A stretch of DNA of 64,000 nucleotides from assembly GCF_001663815.1 (NCBI RefSeq), contig NZ_CP016027.1, positions 1,240,001-1,304,000 on the forward strand, in the 5' to 3' direction. Position 1 is the first letter of the stretch. Each line of letters begins with the position of its first letter. Positions 27,545 through 38,858 of the stretch are shown here, in pieces. This DNA comes from Halothiobacillus diazotrophicus (GTDB lineage: Bacteria > Pseudomonadota > Gammaproteobacteria > Halothiobacillales > Halothiobacillaceae). The position numbers and the translations under genes were made by a program. A model generated the notes under the pieces. That model worked only from the letters and a program-made list of their open reading frames with translations, ran no database searches and was not told where the DNA came from.

Positions 27545-27784
27545 TTATGCGTCTTTGTGGGCGTTGATGTAATCAATGGCCAATTGGACGGTCGTGATCT
27601 TCTCGGCTTCTTCGTCGGGAATTTCGCACTCGAATTCCTCTTCCAAAGCCATTACCAGTTCCACCGTATCCAGTGAATCCGCACCCAGATCGTCAACGAA
27701 AGAAGCCTCGTTGGTCACTTCCTCTTCCTTGACACCCAGCTGCTCGACAACAATCTTCTTCACGCGCTCTTCGACGGTGCTCAT
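27545..27784 (-). CDS. acpP: Acyl carrier protein
   Basis: 79 residues, highly acidic. The phosphopantetheine attachment serine lies in [18 protein letters not shown] (about residue 38). It starts [18 protein letters not shown], close to the gammaproteobacterial consensus. It carries acyl chains for FabD, FabG and FabF encoded on either side. It has its own likely promoter (27844-27872) and is separated from fabF by a terminator, which fits the high demand for ACP. Confidence 0.98.
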   Translation of the reverse strand: MSTVEERVKKIVVEQLGVKEEEVTNEASFVDDLGADSLDTVELVMALEEEFECEIPDEEAEKITTVQLAIDYINAHKDA

Positions 27785-27843
27785 ATCGCATAAACCTCAT
27801 CATGGACAAATTGGTTCCGGGGCTGTTACCCAAGATGGCAGGC

Positions 27844-27872
27844 ATTCTAGTGAAAAGCAGACCAAGCGCCAA
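27844..27872 (-). promoter_or_regulatory. Sigma-70-type promoter of acpP
   Basis: On the minus strand TTGGCG (27867-27872), a 17-bp spacer and TAGAAT (27844-27849), about 60 bp before the acpP start. The -10 box matches five of six positions and the -35 four of six. Confidence 0.55.
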
Positions 27873-27960
27873 ATAAAAATCGCACCCGACGCCCTTCATG
27901 GCAGAGAGACGCCGGGCGAATCCGCCCCGAAAAACCCCTGCATTTTGCCGCTTGGCAAAA

Positions 27961-28722
27961 TTAGCTCATGTACATTCCACCGTTGACATGCAGGGTATGC
28001 CCGGTGACGTAAGCCGCTTCATCGCTGGCCAGGAACCGGACGCAACCGGCAATTTCCGCCGGGTCGCCCAGACGGCCCAGGGGCACGTTGGCCAGCAGCG
28101 CCTTCTTGTGCTCCTCGGGCAAATCCTTGGTCATGTCGGTATCGATAAAGCCCGGCGCCACGACGTTGACCGTGACACCCCGCGGGCCCACTTCACGGGC
28201 CAGGGACTTGGAGAACCCCATGATGCCGGCCTTGGCCGCCGCATAATTGGTTTGCCCGGCGTTGCCCATCGATCCGACGACGGACGCGATGGAGATGATG
28301 CGCCCCCACCGTGCCTTGGTCATGCCCCGCAGTACTTTCTGAGACAGGCGGAAGACCGAAGTCAGGTTGGTTTCCAGGATGGCAGCCCAATCGTCATCCT
28401 TCATGCGCATCAACAGGGTGTCGCGCGTAATGCCCGCATTGTTCACAAGGATGGCAACGGCGCCATGCTCGCTTTCGATCTTGCTCAGTACCACATCGAT
28501 CTGGGCGGGGTCCGTCACGTCCAACCGGACGCCGGCACCGCCACGCGGCGCCAATCGTTCCTGAATCGTGGCGGCGCCGGTGTCGGAGGTGGCGGTCCCG
28601 ATGACGATCGCCCCCGCATCCGCGAGTTGGTCGGCAATCGCCGCACCAATACCACGGGTCGCCCCCGTCACCAGCGCGACCTTACCCGCAAGGCCACCCA
28701 TCGTTGTCATGTTCGTTGTCAT
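27961..28722 (-). CDS. fabG: 3-oxoacyl-ACP reductase
   Basis: NADPH-dependent reduction of beta-ketoacyl-ACP. 253 residues from the ATG at 28722; an in-frame start further upstream lies inside fabD. Short-chain dehydrogenase motifs: the nucleotide loop VTGATRGIGAAIADQLA, NNAG in ILVNNAGITRD, the catalytic serine in SIASVVGSMGN, and YAAAKAGIMGFSKSLA with tyrosine and lysine. It lies 31 bp after fabD. Just after its stop is an eight-base-pair inverted repeat (27942-27961) that could be a weak terminator. Confidence 0.96.
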   Translation of the reverse strand: MTTNMTTMGGLAGKVALVTGATRGIGAAIADQLADAGAIVIGTATSDTGAATIQERLAPRGGAGVRLDVTDPAQIDVVLSKIESEHGAVAILVNNAGITRDTLLMRMKDDDWAAILETNLTSVFRLSQKVLRGMTKARWGRIISIASVVGSMGNAGQTNYAAAKAGIMGFSKSLAREVGPRGVTVNVVAPGFIDTDMTKDLPEEHKKALLANVPLGRLGDPAEIAGCVRFLASDEAAYVTGHTLHVNGGMYMS

Positions 28723-28753
28723 ATGATGAATCTCGACTCGTTCAGATAAAAAA

Positions 28754-29680
28754 TCAGGTTTGCGGCAACACGGCGGACAGACTGGCCTCATCGAAGACAG
28801 CCGCCCCTTCCATGCCCCGCTCGATCCGTCGAACCAATCCCGTCAGCACCTTGCCGGGCCCGAACTCGAACTGCCGATTGCAGCCCCGCGCATGAAGGGC
28901 ACGCACACAGGCAACCCACTGCACCGGACGATACAGCTGCTCGACCAGCGCATGACGAATCGCCACGGCATCATCATGCGCCTGGGCATCCACATTGTGC
29001 AGCACGGGAATGGTTGGCGGCCGGATCACGACGCGCGCGAGATAGTCGTCAAGCGACCGCGCCGCTTCCGTCATCAGGCTCGAGTGCGAGGGCACGCTCA
29101 CGGATAGCGGGACGAACCGCTTGGCGCCTGCCGCCTTGGCCAATCCTTCGGCACGCGCCACGGCCGCCGCATCGCCTGCGATGACCACCTGCCCCGGCGA
29201 ATTGAAATTCACGGCTTCGCAGACCTGCCCGGCCGCCGCTTCCGCGCAGACGGACAGAACCACCTCATCTTCCAGTCCCAACAAGGCCGCCATGGCACCC
29301 ACGCCGGGCGCCACCGCATCCTGCATGAGCCGTCCACGTTCGGCCACGAGCGCGATGGCATCGGCAAAATCGAGGCTGTCGGCGGCGACCAACGCCGCGT
29401 ATTCGCCCAGGCTATGTCCGGCCAACGCCACGGGCCGATGCCCGCCGGCGGCCAGATAGATCCGCCAGGCCGCCACGTCCGCCGCCAGCATGGCCGGCTG
29501 AGTGATTTCGGTGCGATTCAATTCCGCTGCATCGCCCGAAGCGACCAGCGCCCACAAATCGAAGCCGAGCACCGTGCTCGCCTCGGCGAAAACAGCCTGA
29601 GCCAAGGGTTCATGTGCCCCCCAAGCACCGACCATCCCGATCGATTGTGACCCCTGACCGGGAAAAACGCCTGCAATCAT
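28754..29680 (-). CDS. fabD: Malonyl-CoA:ACP transacylase
   Basis: Loads malonate onto ACP. 308 residues with the FPGQGSQSIGM start, the nucleophile serine in LAGHSLGEYAALVAA (about residue 92) and the catalytic histidine in VPSHSSLM (about 200). It is the first gene of the fabD-fabG-acpP-fabF cluster; fabH and plsX, often upstream of it, are not present here. Confidence 0.96.
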   Translation of the reverse strand: MIAGVFPGQGSQSIGMVGAWGAHEPLAQAVFAEASTVLGFDLWALVASGDAAELNRTEITQPAMLAADVAAWRIYLAAGGHRPVALAGHSLGEYAALVAADSLDFADAIALVAERGRLMQDAVAPGVGAMAALLGLEDEVVLSVCAEAAAGQVCEAVNFNSPGQVVIAGDAAAVARAEGLAKAAGAKRFVPLSVSVPSHSSLMTEAARSLDDYLARVVIRPPTIPVLHNVDAQAHDDAVAIRHALVEQLYRPVQWVACVRALHARGCNRQFEFGPGKVLTGLVRRIERGMEGAAVFDEASLSAVLPQT

Positions 29681-29973
29681 AGTGAAACCCTTAAACCGAT
29701 GCGCAAAGTGCGTGCAATCCTACCACAGCCGAGTAATCCGGCTGCTGCCGCGCGGTGCGGATCATGAATTTGTCACATTTATCACCCAACCTGAGGGAAC
29801 AAACCGTGCAGAAACCGTTAATTGCAACGATGTCCGCGAAACCGCCACGACTCGGCAACTGCACATCGACCCGGATAATATGTTGTTCCGAATGAAACGT
29901 ACCTGCCGCGCACAGCATTGCCCACCAGCCGTCCGGGCCTCGCTCTTCCGCCCTACAGCCATCCTCATGCCAG

Positions 29974-31176
29974 GTGACCCGCGTGCACATCTTGATGATT
30001 TCCGACGTTTACTTTCCGCGCATCAATGGCGTTTCAACCTCGATCGACAGCTTTCGCAGCGAAATGCGGGCACAGGGACACCGGGTGACGCTCATCTGTC
30101 CCGAATATCCCGAAGCCCGCAATCTGGCCCGCGCCGCAGACCACACGGATGATCCCGACATTATCCGGATACCGTCCCGGTCGGTGATCCTCGACCCCGA
30201 GGACCGGATGATGCGCTACGGGGAAATACTCCGGCTCATCCCCACACTCCAATCCCAGAGTATCGATCTGGTGCACATCCATACCCCGTTCGTGGCGCAC
30301 TATGCGGGCCTGAAGCTTGCCCGAGCCCTGGGCACACCCGTCGTGGAGAGCTACCACACCTTCTTCGAGGAATACCTGTACAACTACGTCAAGTGGTTGC
30401 CGAAATCCTGGCTGAAATTCATGGCACGACGATTCTCTAAGAGCCAGTGCAATTCAGTCGACGCATTGATCGTCCCCTCATCCCCCATGCGGGACATCCT
30501 CCATGCCTACGGCGTGCGGACCACCATGCACATCCTGCCGACAGGGCTCGACCTCGACCAGTTCCGAACCGCGCCCATCACGGACTTCCGGTCCGGACTG
30601 GGCATTCGTACGGATCAGCCGCTCCTTCTCTATGTCGGCCGAGTTGCGCTGGAAAAGAACATCGACTTTCTCATCGACATGTTCCCGGCGGTACGCAAGC
30701 AACACCCGGAAGCCGTTCTGGTCATCGCCGGCGAAGGTCCTGCAGAGGGACACCTTCGTCGCCGTGTGCGTGCACTCGACCTCGACAATGCCATCCGGTT
30801 TGTCGGGTATATGCGCCGGGACGGCACGCTGCAGGATGCCTATCGTGCCGCCGATCTCTTCGTCTTCGCCTCCCGTACGGAAACTCAAGGACTGGTCCTG
30901 CTCGAAGCGTTGGCGCTCGGCACGCCCGTGGCCGCCCTCGGCGCCATGGGCACGCGGGATGTCCTTGATACGGCGGGTGGCTGCCTGATTCCACCCGATC
31001 ATCCGAGCGAGTTTGCCAATGCGGTCAATTCGGTACTGCAGACACCCGACAGGCTCGTGCAGATGGCTCGGGAAGCCATGCACTACGCCGACTCCTGGTC
31101 CGCCGAACAGAAAACCGCCCAACTGATTGATCACTACGTGGATCTGGTGACGGAAAAACAGCAATCCTCTTGTTGA
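29974..31176 (+). CDS. GT4-family glycosyltransferase
   Basis: 400 residues with two Rossmann-like domains. The N-terminal acceptor domain starts VHILMISDVYFPRINGVSTS and contains VHIHTPFVAHYAGL and VESYHTFFEEYLYNYV. The C-terminal donor domain has LLYVGRVALEKNIDFLID and the family EX7E motif in SRTETQGLVLLEALALGTPV. The pattern is that of GT4 retaining enzymes acting on lipid acceptors such as diacylglycerol or on cell-surface glycans. The start is a GTG at 29974 (another GTG follows three codons later) with a weak ribosome site. It is divergent from fabD. The sugar and acceptor cannot be read from the sequence. Confidence 0.88.
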   Translation: MTRVHILMISDVYFPRINGVSTSIDSFRSEMRAQGHRVTLICPEYPEARNLARAADHTDDPDIIRIPSRSVILDPEDRMMRYGEILRLIPTLQSQSIDLVHIHTPFVAHYAGLKLARALGTPVVESYHTFFEEYLYNYVKWLPKSWLKFMARRFSKSQCNSVDALIVPSSPMRDILHAYGVRTTMHILPTGLDLDQFRTAPITDFRSGLGIRTDQPLLLYVGRVALEKNIDFLIDMFPAVRKQHPEAVLVIAGEGPAEGHLRRRVRALDLDNAIRFVGYMRRDGTLQDAYRAADLFVFASRTETQGLVLLEALALGTPVAALGAMGTRDVLDTAGGCLIPPDHPSEFANAVNSVLQTPDRLVQMAREAMHYADSWSAEQKTAQLIDHYVDLVTEKQQSSC

Positions 31177-31188
31177 ACAAAGATAAAT

Positions 31189-31217
31189 CGGACACGGGGC
31201 ATGTTTTCGCGTATGAT
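31189..31217 (+). promoter_or_regulatory. Likely promoter of deaD
   Basis: CGGACA (31189-31194), 17-bp spacer, TATGAT (31212-31217), giving a leader of roughly 120 nt before the deaD ATG. Confidence 0.5.
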
Positions 31218-31245
31218 GCGGCGCTATCCCTATCCGGCTCGATAA

Positions 31246-31276
31246 GCGCGACATCTCAGACGCGCCGATGTCGCGC
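31246..31276 (+). promoter_or_regulatory. Hairpin in the deaD leader
   Basis: Nine-base-pair perfect stem GCGCGACAT/ATGTCGCGC with a 13-base loop, followed by CTTTCCC. It lies in the predicted 5' untranslated region; it might act as a weak terminator for the upstream glycosyltransferase gene or as a control element for the helicase. Confidence 0.45.
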
Positions 31277-31344
31277 CTTTCCCAGAATCGTCGCCCGTGA
31301 GTCACGGCCAGACGCATTCATTTCTTGAGAGCCCTTGAGTATCC

Positions 31345-33099
<1,755 letters not shown>

Positions 33100-33154
33100 T
33101 AGGGTCTGCCTGTCGGAATCGTAACCGTCCGGCAGGACTGCCAAGCGCACCAAC

Positions 33155-33184
33155 AAAAACACCCCGAGTTCGGGGTGTTTTTTT
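33155..33184. terminator. Bidirectional terminator between deaD and purT
   Basis: Stem AAACACCCCG/CGGGGTGTTT (33157-33166, 33171-33180), loop AGTT, T run to 33184 and A run on the left. It serves the convergent deaD and purT genes. Confidence 0.9.
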
Positions 33185-33223
33185 ATGGAGGGATCGGTTG
33201 GACGCCGCTTGACGATCCGGCCC

Positions 33224-34468
33224 TTACGAAGCCCCTGCCTGCAGCCGGATGAACTCGGCGGCGCGCCGCGCCTTGGCACGTGCTGCTTCGACCGAATCGG
33301 CCAGGGCCAGCGTCACGCCCATCCGCCGCTTGCCGGCAATATTGGGCTTGCCGAACAGTCGAACCTGGGTATCCGGCTCGACGAGCGCGTCGGCGAGTCC
33401 GGTCATGACCGGGGCGTCGGTTTCGCCCTCGCGCAGGAGCGCGCAGGAAGCCGCCGGTCCGCGGCTGCGCAGGTTGGGGATGGGCAACCCCAGAATGGCG
33501 CGCACATGCAGGGCGAATTCCGACAGATCCTGCGAAATGAGCGTCACGAGCCCCGTGTCGTGCGGGCGCGGAGAGACCTCGCTGAACCATACCTCGTCGC
33601 CGCGCACGAACAGCTCGACGCCGAACAGGCCGTAGCCGCCCAGGGCATCGACCACCGTCCGCGCAATGACCTCGGCCCCCGCCAGGGCTGCCGGGCTCAT
33701 GGGTTGCGGCTGCCAGCTTTCCCGATAGTCGCCGTCGATCTGCACATGGCCGATCGGCGGACACATCGTGATGCCGTCCCGATGGCGGATCGTGAGCAGG
33801 GTGATTTCATAGTCGAACAGGATCATCGACTCGACGATCACCCGACCGCCCCCCGCTCGGCCGCCGCTCTGGGCGTATTGCCAGGCGGTTTCGATCTGCT
33901 CGGGCGTGCGGACCACCGACTGCCCCTTGCCGGACGAACTCATCACCGGCTTGACGACGCAGGGCAGACCGATCTGCGCAATCGCCTCGGAGAAATCCGC
34001 GAAGGTATCGGCGAAGCGGTACTGACTGGTCGGCAGCTTGAGGGTTTCCGCGGCGAGGCGCCGAATGCCCTCCCGGTTCATCGTCAGCTGCGCGGCGCGG
34101 GCATTCGGCGTCACGATCCAGCCCTCAGCCTCGAGTTCGACCAGGGTCTGGGTCGCGATGGCCTCGATCTCCGGCACGATCAGACGCGGGCGCTCCTGCA
34201 TCACCAGCTGGCGAATCGCCGCGCCATCGAGCATGTCCACGACATGGGAACGATGCGCCACCTGCATGGCGGGTGCCCCCGCATACCGGTCGACGGCAAT
34301 CACCTCGATACCCAGGCGCTGAGCCTCGATGGCGACTTCCTTGCCCAATTCGCCACTGCCCAGCAGCATCATGCGGAATGCATCCCGGCTACCGGGTGCC
34401 CCCAGTGCCGCCGCCCGATCCTCGATCGTCACTGCCACATCGGGGGATGTCTTGCTCGAATCATTCAT
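33224..34468 (-). CDS. purT: Formate-dependent phosphoribosylglycinamide formyltransferase
   Basis: ATP-grasp enzyme that formylates GAR with formate and ATP, the folate-independent version of the third purine step. 414 residues: N-terminal domain with [21 protein letters not shown] (about 33-53), ATP-grasp domain with [17 protein letters not shown] (about 165-181) and [25 protein letters not shown] with the metal-binding glutamates (about 275-300). The length is typical. It stands alone between deaD and a DUF3301 gene. Confidence 0.96.
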   Translation of the reverse strand: MNDSSKTSPDVAVTIEDRAAALGAPGSRDAFRMMLLGSGELGKEVAIEAQRLGIEVIAVDRYAGAPAMQVAHRSHVVDMLDGAAIRQLVMQERPRLIVPEIEAIATQTLVELEAEGWIVTPNARAAQLTMNREGIRRLAAETLKLPTSQYRFADTFADFSEAIAQIGLPCVVKPVMSSSGKGQSVVRTPEQIETAWQYAQSGGRAGGGRVIVESMILFDYEITLLTIRHRDGITMCPPIGHVQIDGDYRESWQPQPMSPAALAGAEVIARTVVDALGGYGLFGVELFVRGDEVWFSEVSPRPHDTGLVTLISQDLSEFALHVRAILGLPIPNLRSRGPAASCALLREGETDAPVMTGLADALVEPDTQVRLFGKPNIAGKRRMGVTLALADSVEAARAKARRAAEFIRLQAGAS

Positions 34469-34556
34469 GTCCCTGTACTCCCAACGGATGGTTCAGCGAG
34501 GCCGCAACGACGACGCCCGCATTTTTTCGTCTTGTTACCCTGAGTCCAGTCATCCT

Positions 34557-34880
34557 CTAACCTGCCAACAACGGGCGGGACAGATCCAGATCGACCGACT
34601 GGAGGCGTTGCCCGGAAAAGGCCACCGTACCGGCATAACGGTTTGCGCCGGTCTGGCTGAATTCGAAACCGAAAACGCGCACGATCTGCACCCCGAATTG
34701 CCCACCTCGGGCAAGGCGGAGACGGCGCAAGCCGACGGAGTCGTCCAAAAGCTGGACACTGGCACGATCGCACGCCTGCTTCGCCAGGGCCAGCGCACGT
34801 CGGTGGAACCGATCCTGATGCCACCAGAACCACGCCACACCGGCCACCAACACCAGAATGACCACATCATTCACCGTCAA
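34557..34880 (-). CDS. DUF3301 membrane-anchored protein
   Basis: 107 residues: one N-terminal membrane helix followed by a tryptophan-rich edge (VILVLVAGVAWFWWHQDRF), then the family core ALALAKQACDRASVQLLDD, VGLRRLRLARGG and VFGFEFSQTGANRYAG. The family is common in gammaproteobacteria and has no assigned function. It lies 88 bp upstream of purT on the same strand. Confidence 0.82.
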   Translation of the reverse strand: MTVNDVVILVLVAGVAWFWWHQDRFHRRALALAKQACDRASVQLLDDSVGLRRLRLARGGQFGVQIVRVFGFEFSQTGANRYAGTVAFSGQRLQSVDLDLSRPLLAG

Positions 34881-35063
34881 AACGCCACTTCCTTCAAGGA
34901 GCCGATCAGGGCAGCATCATAAACGAACTGCGTTGCGAACAGAGCAGACCCAGGCGCAATTTCTCCACCAGCGCGCCCGTTCCTGGCAGCCCATGCATCA
35001 CGCCCAACCACCCTAGACACTGCTTGCCTTTGTCATACAAACGAGATAAATTGCACGCCCTTA

Positions 35064-35150
35064 GCCGGGGTGGCGGAATTGGTAGACGCAGTGGATTCAA
35101 AATCCACCGAGCTAACCCTCGTGTCGGTTCGAGTCCGACCCTCGGCACCA
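35064..35150 (+). tRNA. tRNA-Leu (anticodon CAA)
   Basis: 87 nt. Acceptor stem GCCGGGG pairs with CCTCGGC (one G-U), the D-loop contains GGTAGACGC, the anticodon loop TTCAAAA reads CAA, and a long class II variable arm is followed by the T-loop GGTTCGAGTCC. The 3' CCA is encoded (35148-35150). Confidence 0.97.
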
Positions 35151-36021
35151 GACATCCTGACAACCGACACACTTCATTTCTGCGAACGTCCGTTCGGTAG
35201 TCTTACCACCTTTTGCCCCATAAGCGGGCTCCGTCGCCGGATTGCATTGACGCAATCGGAATCGACGCCCCAGTGCCGTGACCAACCCCGTCCAAACTCA
35301 TCTCGGACAACGACGTGTACCTTGATCCACGGATCGAGATGCGATTGTCATGCCCAAGTTGTCCGGAGAGCAATGAACAGGCGCGGGCCGTCCACAGGCT
35401 TATTCACCCCCCACGCTGATAACAGGGTTCATCTCATGCGATGCTCGAGCCTATCTGTCGATGGTTCCCCCTGCGCCCAAGCCACCCGAATCATCCCATC
35501 CGCAACAGTGCAGTCAATTAGTTTTATAACCTAATTCAATCACCACTAATTTAATAAAAAAGCCCAAATCACATACCAAGCTTAATTATTTTTATAATTC
35601 AGTCAAAATTCAATAGCCAGGCACTTAATAAATAAACCCGCCATAATAGGTGAATTCACCTACGTATTTACCCTTATTTATTTAACACATCGAAAACATA
35701 AAGTATCGACTAACGACCAGGACAACCCATCGAGCCAACGGCGTTGTTTTATCAGCGATTGCGAGATAAGCACCACGCCAGAGAAACAGAAACGATGACG
35801 CAAGAAACTCATCCGATCCGCCATAGAAACATTAATCACGAACAGCAGGACAATATCGGCTTTATCGGATCAGACAAAGATTATCCCGGAGCAACCGTAC
35901 GTGCACAAACGGGGACAGAATACCGCCGTCTCAGCCGCCGGCACCCCCAATCCAAACGGCATAACCAAGAAGCTGTGTATATGCACGACGCAACTGTCAC
36001 CGCTCACACCGGAGAACACTC
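35151..36021. other. Long gene-free, partly AT-rich region between tRNA-Leu and cfa
   Basis: 871 bp. The segment 35510-35730 is strikingly AT-rich compared with its surroundings and holds several -10-like boxes (for example TATAAT at 35593-35598) but no full promoter. A 16-bp palindrome lies at 35647-35662. A plus-strand frame at 35744-36034 (96 codons) has no good ribosome site or family resemblance and overlaps cfa; it is not accepted. No direct repeat of the tRNA 3' end was found, so there is no sign of an integrated element. Confidence 0.5.
35647..35662. promoter_or_regulatory. 16-bp perfect palindrome, possible operator
   Basis: TAGGTGAATTCACCTA, in the AT-rich region 360 bp upstream of cfa, overlapping a CATAAT box. 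It looks like a dimeric regulator site; the regulator is unknown. Confidence 0.4.
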
Positions 36022-37194
36022 ATGCATTCCATGACGCACGCGGAAGTCACGACCCGGCAGCATTACGACATACCCCCCGCACCGCCGACCGTACTCTGGG
36101 ATCTGGCCAACGAGGCCGGTATCCGGTTCAACGGTGACGCGCCCTGGGATATCCAGATACACGACGAATGCGTCTATGACCTGATTTTCAGCGAGGGTTC
36201 CCTCGGTTTCGGTGAAGCCTACATGGACGGCCTGTGGGATTGCGGCAGGCTGGACGAACTCTTTCACCGCCTGTTACGTGCAGATATCGATACCAAAATC
36301 GGCAAATGGACACGCTTGCGCTTTCTTGGGCATGCCCTGCGCCACAGACTGTTCAACCTGCAATCCAGCCGACGCGCCTTTCAGGTCGGCGAACGCCATT
36401 ACGACATCGGGAACGACGTGTTCGAAACCATGCTCGACCCCACCATGAGCTATTCCTGCGGTTACTGGCGCGATGCGACCAACCTCACGCAGGCACAGTT
36501 CGACAAGCTCGACCTGATCTGTCGCAAGCTCGACCTTCAACCGGGTGAGCGCCTGCTCGAAATCGGCTGCGGTTGGGGCGGTCTCGCCCGATTCGCCGCG
36601 CAGCACTATGGCGTGGATGTCGTGGGCATCACCGTATCGAAAGAGCAGCAGAAACTCGCCGAGGATCGCTGCGCCGGCCTGCCCGTCACCATCGAACTCA
36701 AGGATTACCGGGATCTCACGGGGACGTACGACAAGGTGGTTTCCGTCGGCATGTTCGAACACGTCGGCCCGAAAAACTATCCCGCATATTTCGAGGTAGT
36801 GAACCGGGTGCTCAAGGACGACGGCCTGTTCCTGCTCCACACCATCGGTGTCACCAGCACCTCGAACCAAACGGACCCATGGATCGACAAGTACATTTTC
36901 CCCAACGGAAAAATCCCCTCCGCACAGGAGATCACGGCCGCGGTAGAACACCGCTTCGCCATCGCCGACTGGCACAACTTCGGTCCGGACTACGATCGGA
37001 CGCTCATGGCCTGGTGGGGAAACTTCGACCGCGCCTGGCCCCAGCTGTCGAACAAGTACGGCAATCGCTTTTACCGCATGTGGAAATACTACCTGCTGTC
37101 CTGCGCCGGATTTTTCCGCTCCGGACAAGGGCAGCTCTGGCAGGTTGTCCTAGCCAAAAACGGACGTTCATCGATCTACGAATCGGCCCGTTGA
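36022..37194 (+). CDS. cfa: Cyclopropane-fatty-acyl-phospholipid synthase
   Basis: SAM-dependent methyltransferase that converts unsaturated acyl chains of membrane phospholipids to cyclopropane forms. 390 residues: N-terminal lipid-binding domain (about 1-120), ERHYDIGNDVFETMLDP with the family hallmark, and the SAM motif LLEIGCGWGGLARFAAQ (about 180-197). The catalytic region includes DYRDLTGTYDKVVSVGMFEHVG. The ribosome site GGAGAAC precedes the ATG. The unusually long upstream region suggests regulated expression, as for cfa genes induced in stationary phase or acid stress. Confidence 0.95.
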   Translation: MHSMTHAEVTTRQHYDIPPAPPTVLWDLANEAGIRFNGDAPWDIQIHDECVYDLIFSEGSLGFGEAYMDGLWDCGRLDELFHRLLRADIDTKIGKWTRLRFLGHALRHRLFNLQSSRRAFQVGERHYDIGNDVFETMLDPTMSYSCGYWRDATNLTQAQFDKLDLICRKLDLQPGERLLEIGCGWGGLARFAAQHYGVDVVGITVSKEQQKLAEDRCAGLPVTIELKDYRDLTGTYDKVVSVGMFEHVGPKNYPAYFEVVNRVLKDDGLFLLHTIGVTSTSNQTDPWIDKYIFPNGKIPSAQEITAAVEHRFAIADWHNFGPDYDRTLMAWWGNFDRAWPQLSNKYGNRFYRMWKYYLLSCAGFFRSGQGQLWQVVLAKNGRSSIYESAR

Positions 37195-37301
37195 AGCACC
37201 CATCTTCGAATGCATCGGCCTACGCCCTGCGCGATATGACCCGGGGCCAATCGGATCGTGGACTCTTTCAATCAACAAGGAACTTTGACAGGTAAATCAC
37301 C

Positions 37302-38858
37302 ATGAGCGCCATCCAACAAGCGAACACCCACCCCGAGTACACGTCGCATGCGGCGAAACTGGACTCATTAGCCACTTTCTTCAACCGTAGGGGCGACGAC
37401 CACGACCCCTTTCCGGAGGAATCGAACCGCAGACGCAACAATGGACTGATGGACGATGCCATTGCCCGTACGGGCAAGCGGGCCAGCCAGGGGAAGACCC
37501 TCGAGCGCCGGCAACTCATCTATCTCTCGTTTCGCAAGGACGATATCGGTGAAGACGTGGCGCGCATCGCTTCCTCATTCATGTGGGATGTCACCCTCGT
37601 CCATGATTGCGATCAATTGCAGCGCGCATTGAAACATGCGCCGGTCAAGGTGGTTCTGGCCGATCTTCGCGACGCCGTATCCAAACTCGGCGCCTGTCTC
37701 GTACAGACAACCCACAAATACCCGAACGTCCAATGGGTCGGCCTGGTGGAACCGCAGGCAGCAGACAGCCCGACTTATGCAGCTTTCCTGCACTCATACT
37801 TCTTCGATTTCTGTTTCCTGCCCCTGGAACCGCTGCGCCTGTTCTTCTCGCTGGGACACGCCTGGACGATGGCCCGGGTCGCCGATATCCACGCCGACAC
37901 GGTTTCCGTCGATGCCGGCACGGCTGGGATCAATGAACAGGGTCTGATCGGCAGCAGCCCCATCATGAAGACCGTCCGCGCACATCTGAAACGCTATGCC
38001 CGAAACGACCTGCCTGTGCTGATCACCGGCCCGACCGGTACCGGCAAGGAAATGGCCGCACGCTACCTGCACGAACACTCGGATCGGCACGACCGCCCCT
38101 TCATCGCCGTGAACTGTGGGGCGCTGACGCCGAGTCTCGTGCAATCGGAACTATTCGGTCATGAAAAGGGCGCCTTCACGGGCGCCCATCAACGCAAAAT
38201 CGGGCGCGTGGAGGCTGCCGACGGCGGCACGCTGATGCTGGATGAGATTGGCGACCTCCCGCTGGAAACGCAGGTCAGTCTGCTGCGATTTCTGCAGGAA
38301 GGCGTCATCGAGCGCGTCGGGAGTGACAGGAGCATCCCCGTGAACGTACGGATCGTAGCAGCCACCCATGTGGATCTCGAACAGTCGGTCGCTGAAGGTC
38401 GATTCCGCGAGGATCTGTATTTTCGTCTCAACGTACTGCGACTGGTCATGCCCCCGCTCGCCGAGCGCGGCACGGACGTGGTCGAACTCGCCCAGCACTT
38501 CATCCACCGGTTTGCCGATGAGCTCGGCCTGGAGCACAAGGTTCTGTGCCCCGCAGCCCTGGCGGCACTCTCAGCGTACACCTGGCCGGGCAATGTCCGT
38601 GAACTCATGAACCGGCTGAAACGCGCCATCGTGCATAGCGACCGCCAGGCGATTGGCCCGGCAGATCTCGAGTTCACCACCCTGGTCTCCGAGCCTTTGC
38701 CCAGTTTGGCCCAGGCGCGCAACGAGGCGGAATTACAGGCACTGTCGCGTGCGCTGGTCACGACCAACAGCAATGTCACCGAAGCGGCGGAAATGCTCGG
38801 CATCTCCCGGGTTTCGATGCATCGCCTGATCAACAAGCACGGCCTGTCCGCCCCGTGA
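37302..38858 (+). CDS. VpsR-like sigma-54-dependent transcriptional activator
   Basis: 518 residues. After a disordered start (about 1-65) comes a divergent receiver-like domain (about 70-190) with an aspartate in VVLADLRDA. The AAA+ domain (about 212-445) has Walker A TGPTGTGKEMAAR, the sigma-54 loop GAFTGA, Walker B TLMLDEIGDLP and RFREDLYFRLNVL. The C-terminal Fis-type helix-turn-helix ends VTEAAEMLGISRVSMHRLI. The receiver resembles VpsR and FleQ-type proteins, several of which bind cyclic-di-GMP. It lies about 100 bp after cfa and at the head of the signalling genes that lead to the fap operon, whose upstream region has a sigma-54 promoter; control of fap by this protein is inference. 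Confidence 0.88.
   Translation: MSAIQQANTHPEYTSHAAKLDSLATFFNRRGDDHDPFPEESNRRRNNGLMDDAIARTGKRASQGKTLERRQLIYLSFRKDDIGEDVARIASSFMWDVTLVHDCDQLQRALKHAPVKVVLADLRDAVSKLGACLVQTTHKYPNVQWVGLVEPQAADSPTYAAFLHSYFFDFCFLPLEPLRLFFSLGHAWTMARVADIHADTVSVDAGTAGINEQGLIGSSPIMKTVRAHLKRYARNDLPVLITGPTGTGKEMAARYLHEHSDRHDRPFIAVNCGALTPSLVQSELFGHEKGAFTGAHQRKIGRVEAADGGTLMLDEIGDLPLETQVSLLRFLQEGVIERVGSDRSIPVNVRIVAATHVDLEQSVAEGRFREDLYFRLNVLRLVMPPLAERGTDVVELAQHFIHRFADELGLEHKVLCPAALAALSAYTWPGNVRELMNRLKRAIVHSDRQAIGPADLEFTTLVSEPLPSLAQARNEAELQALSRALVTTNSNVTEAAEMLGISRVSMHRLINKHGLSAP

Noticed and set aside
35064-36021. Integrated element at tRNA-Leu
   Set aside because: No integrase gene and no direct repeat of the tRNA 3' end were seen in the following region.
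35744-36034. 96-codon plus-strand frame upstream of cfa
   Set aside because: Histidine- and arginine-rich, no recognisable family, no ribosome site, and it overlaps the cfa start.
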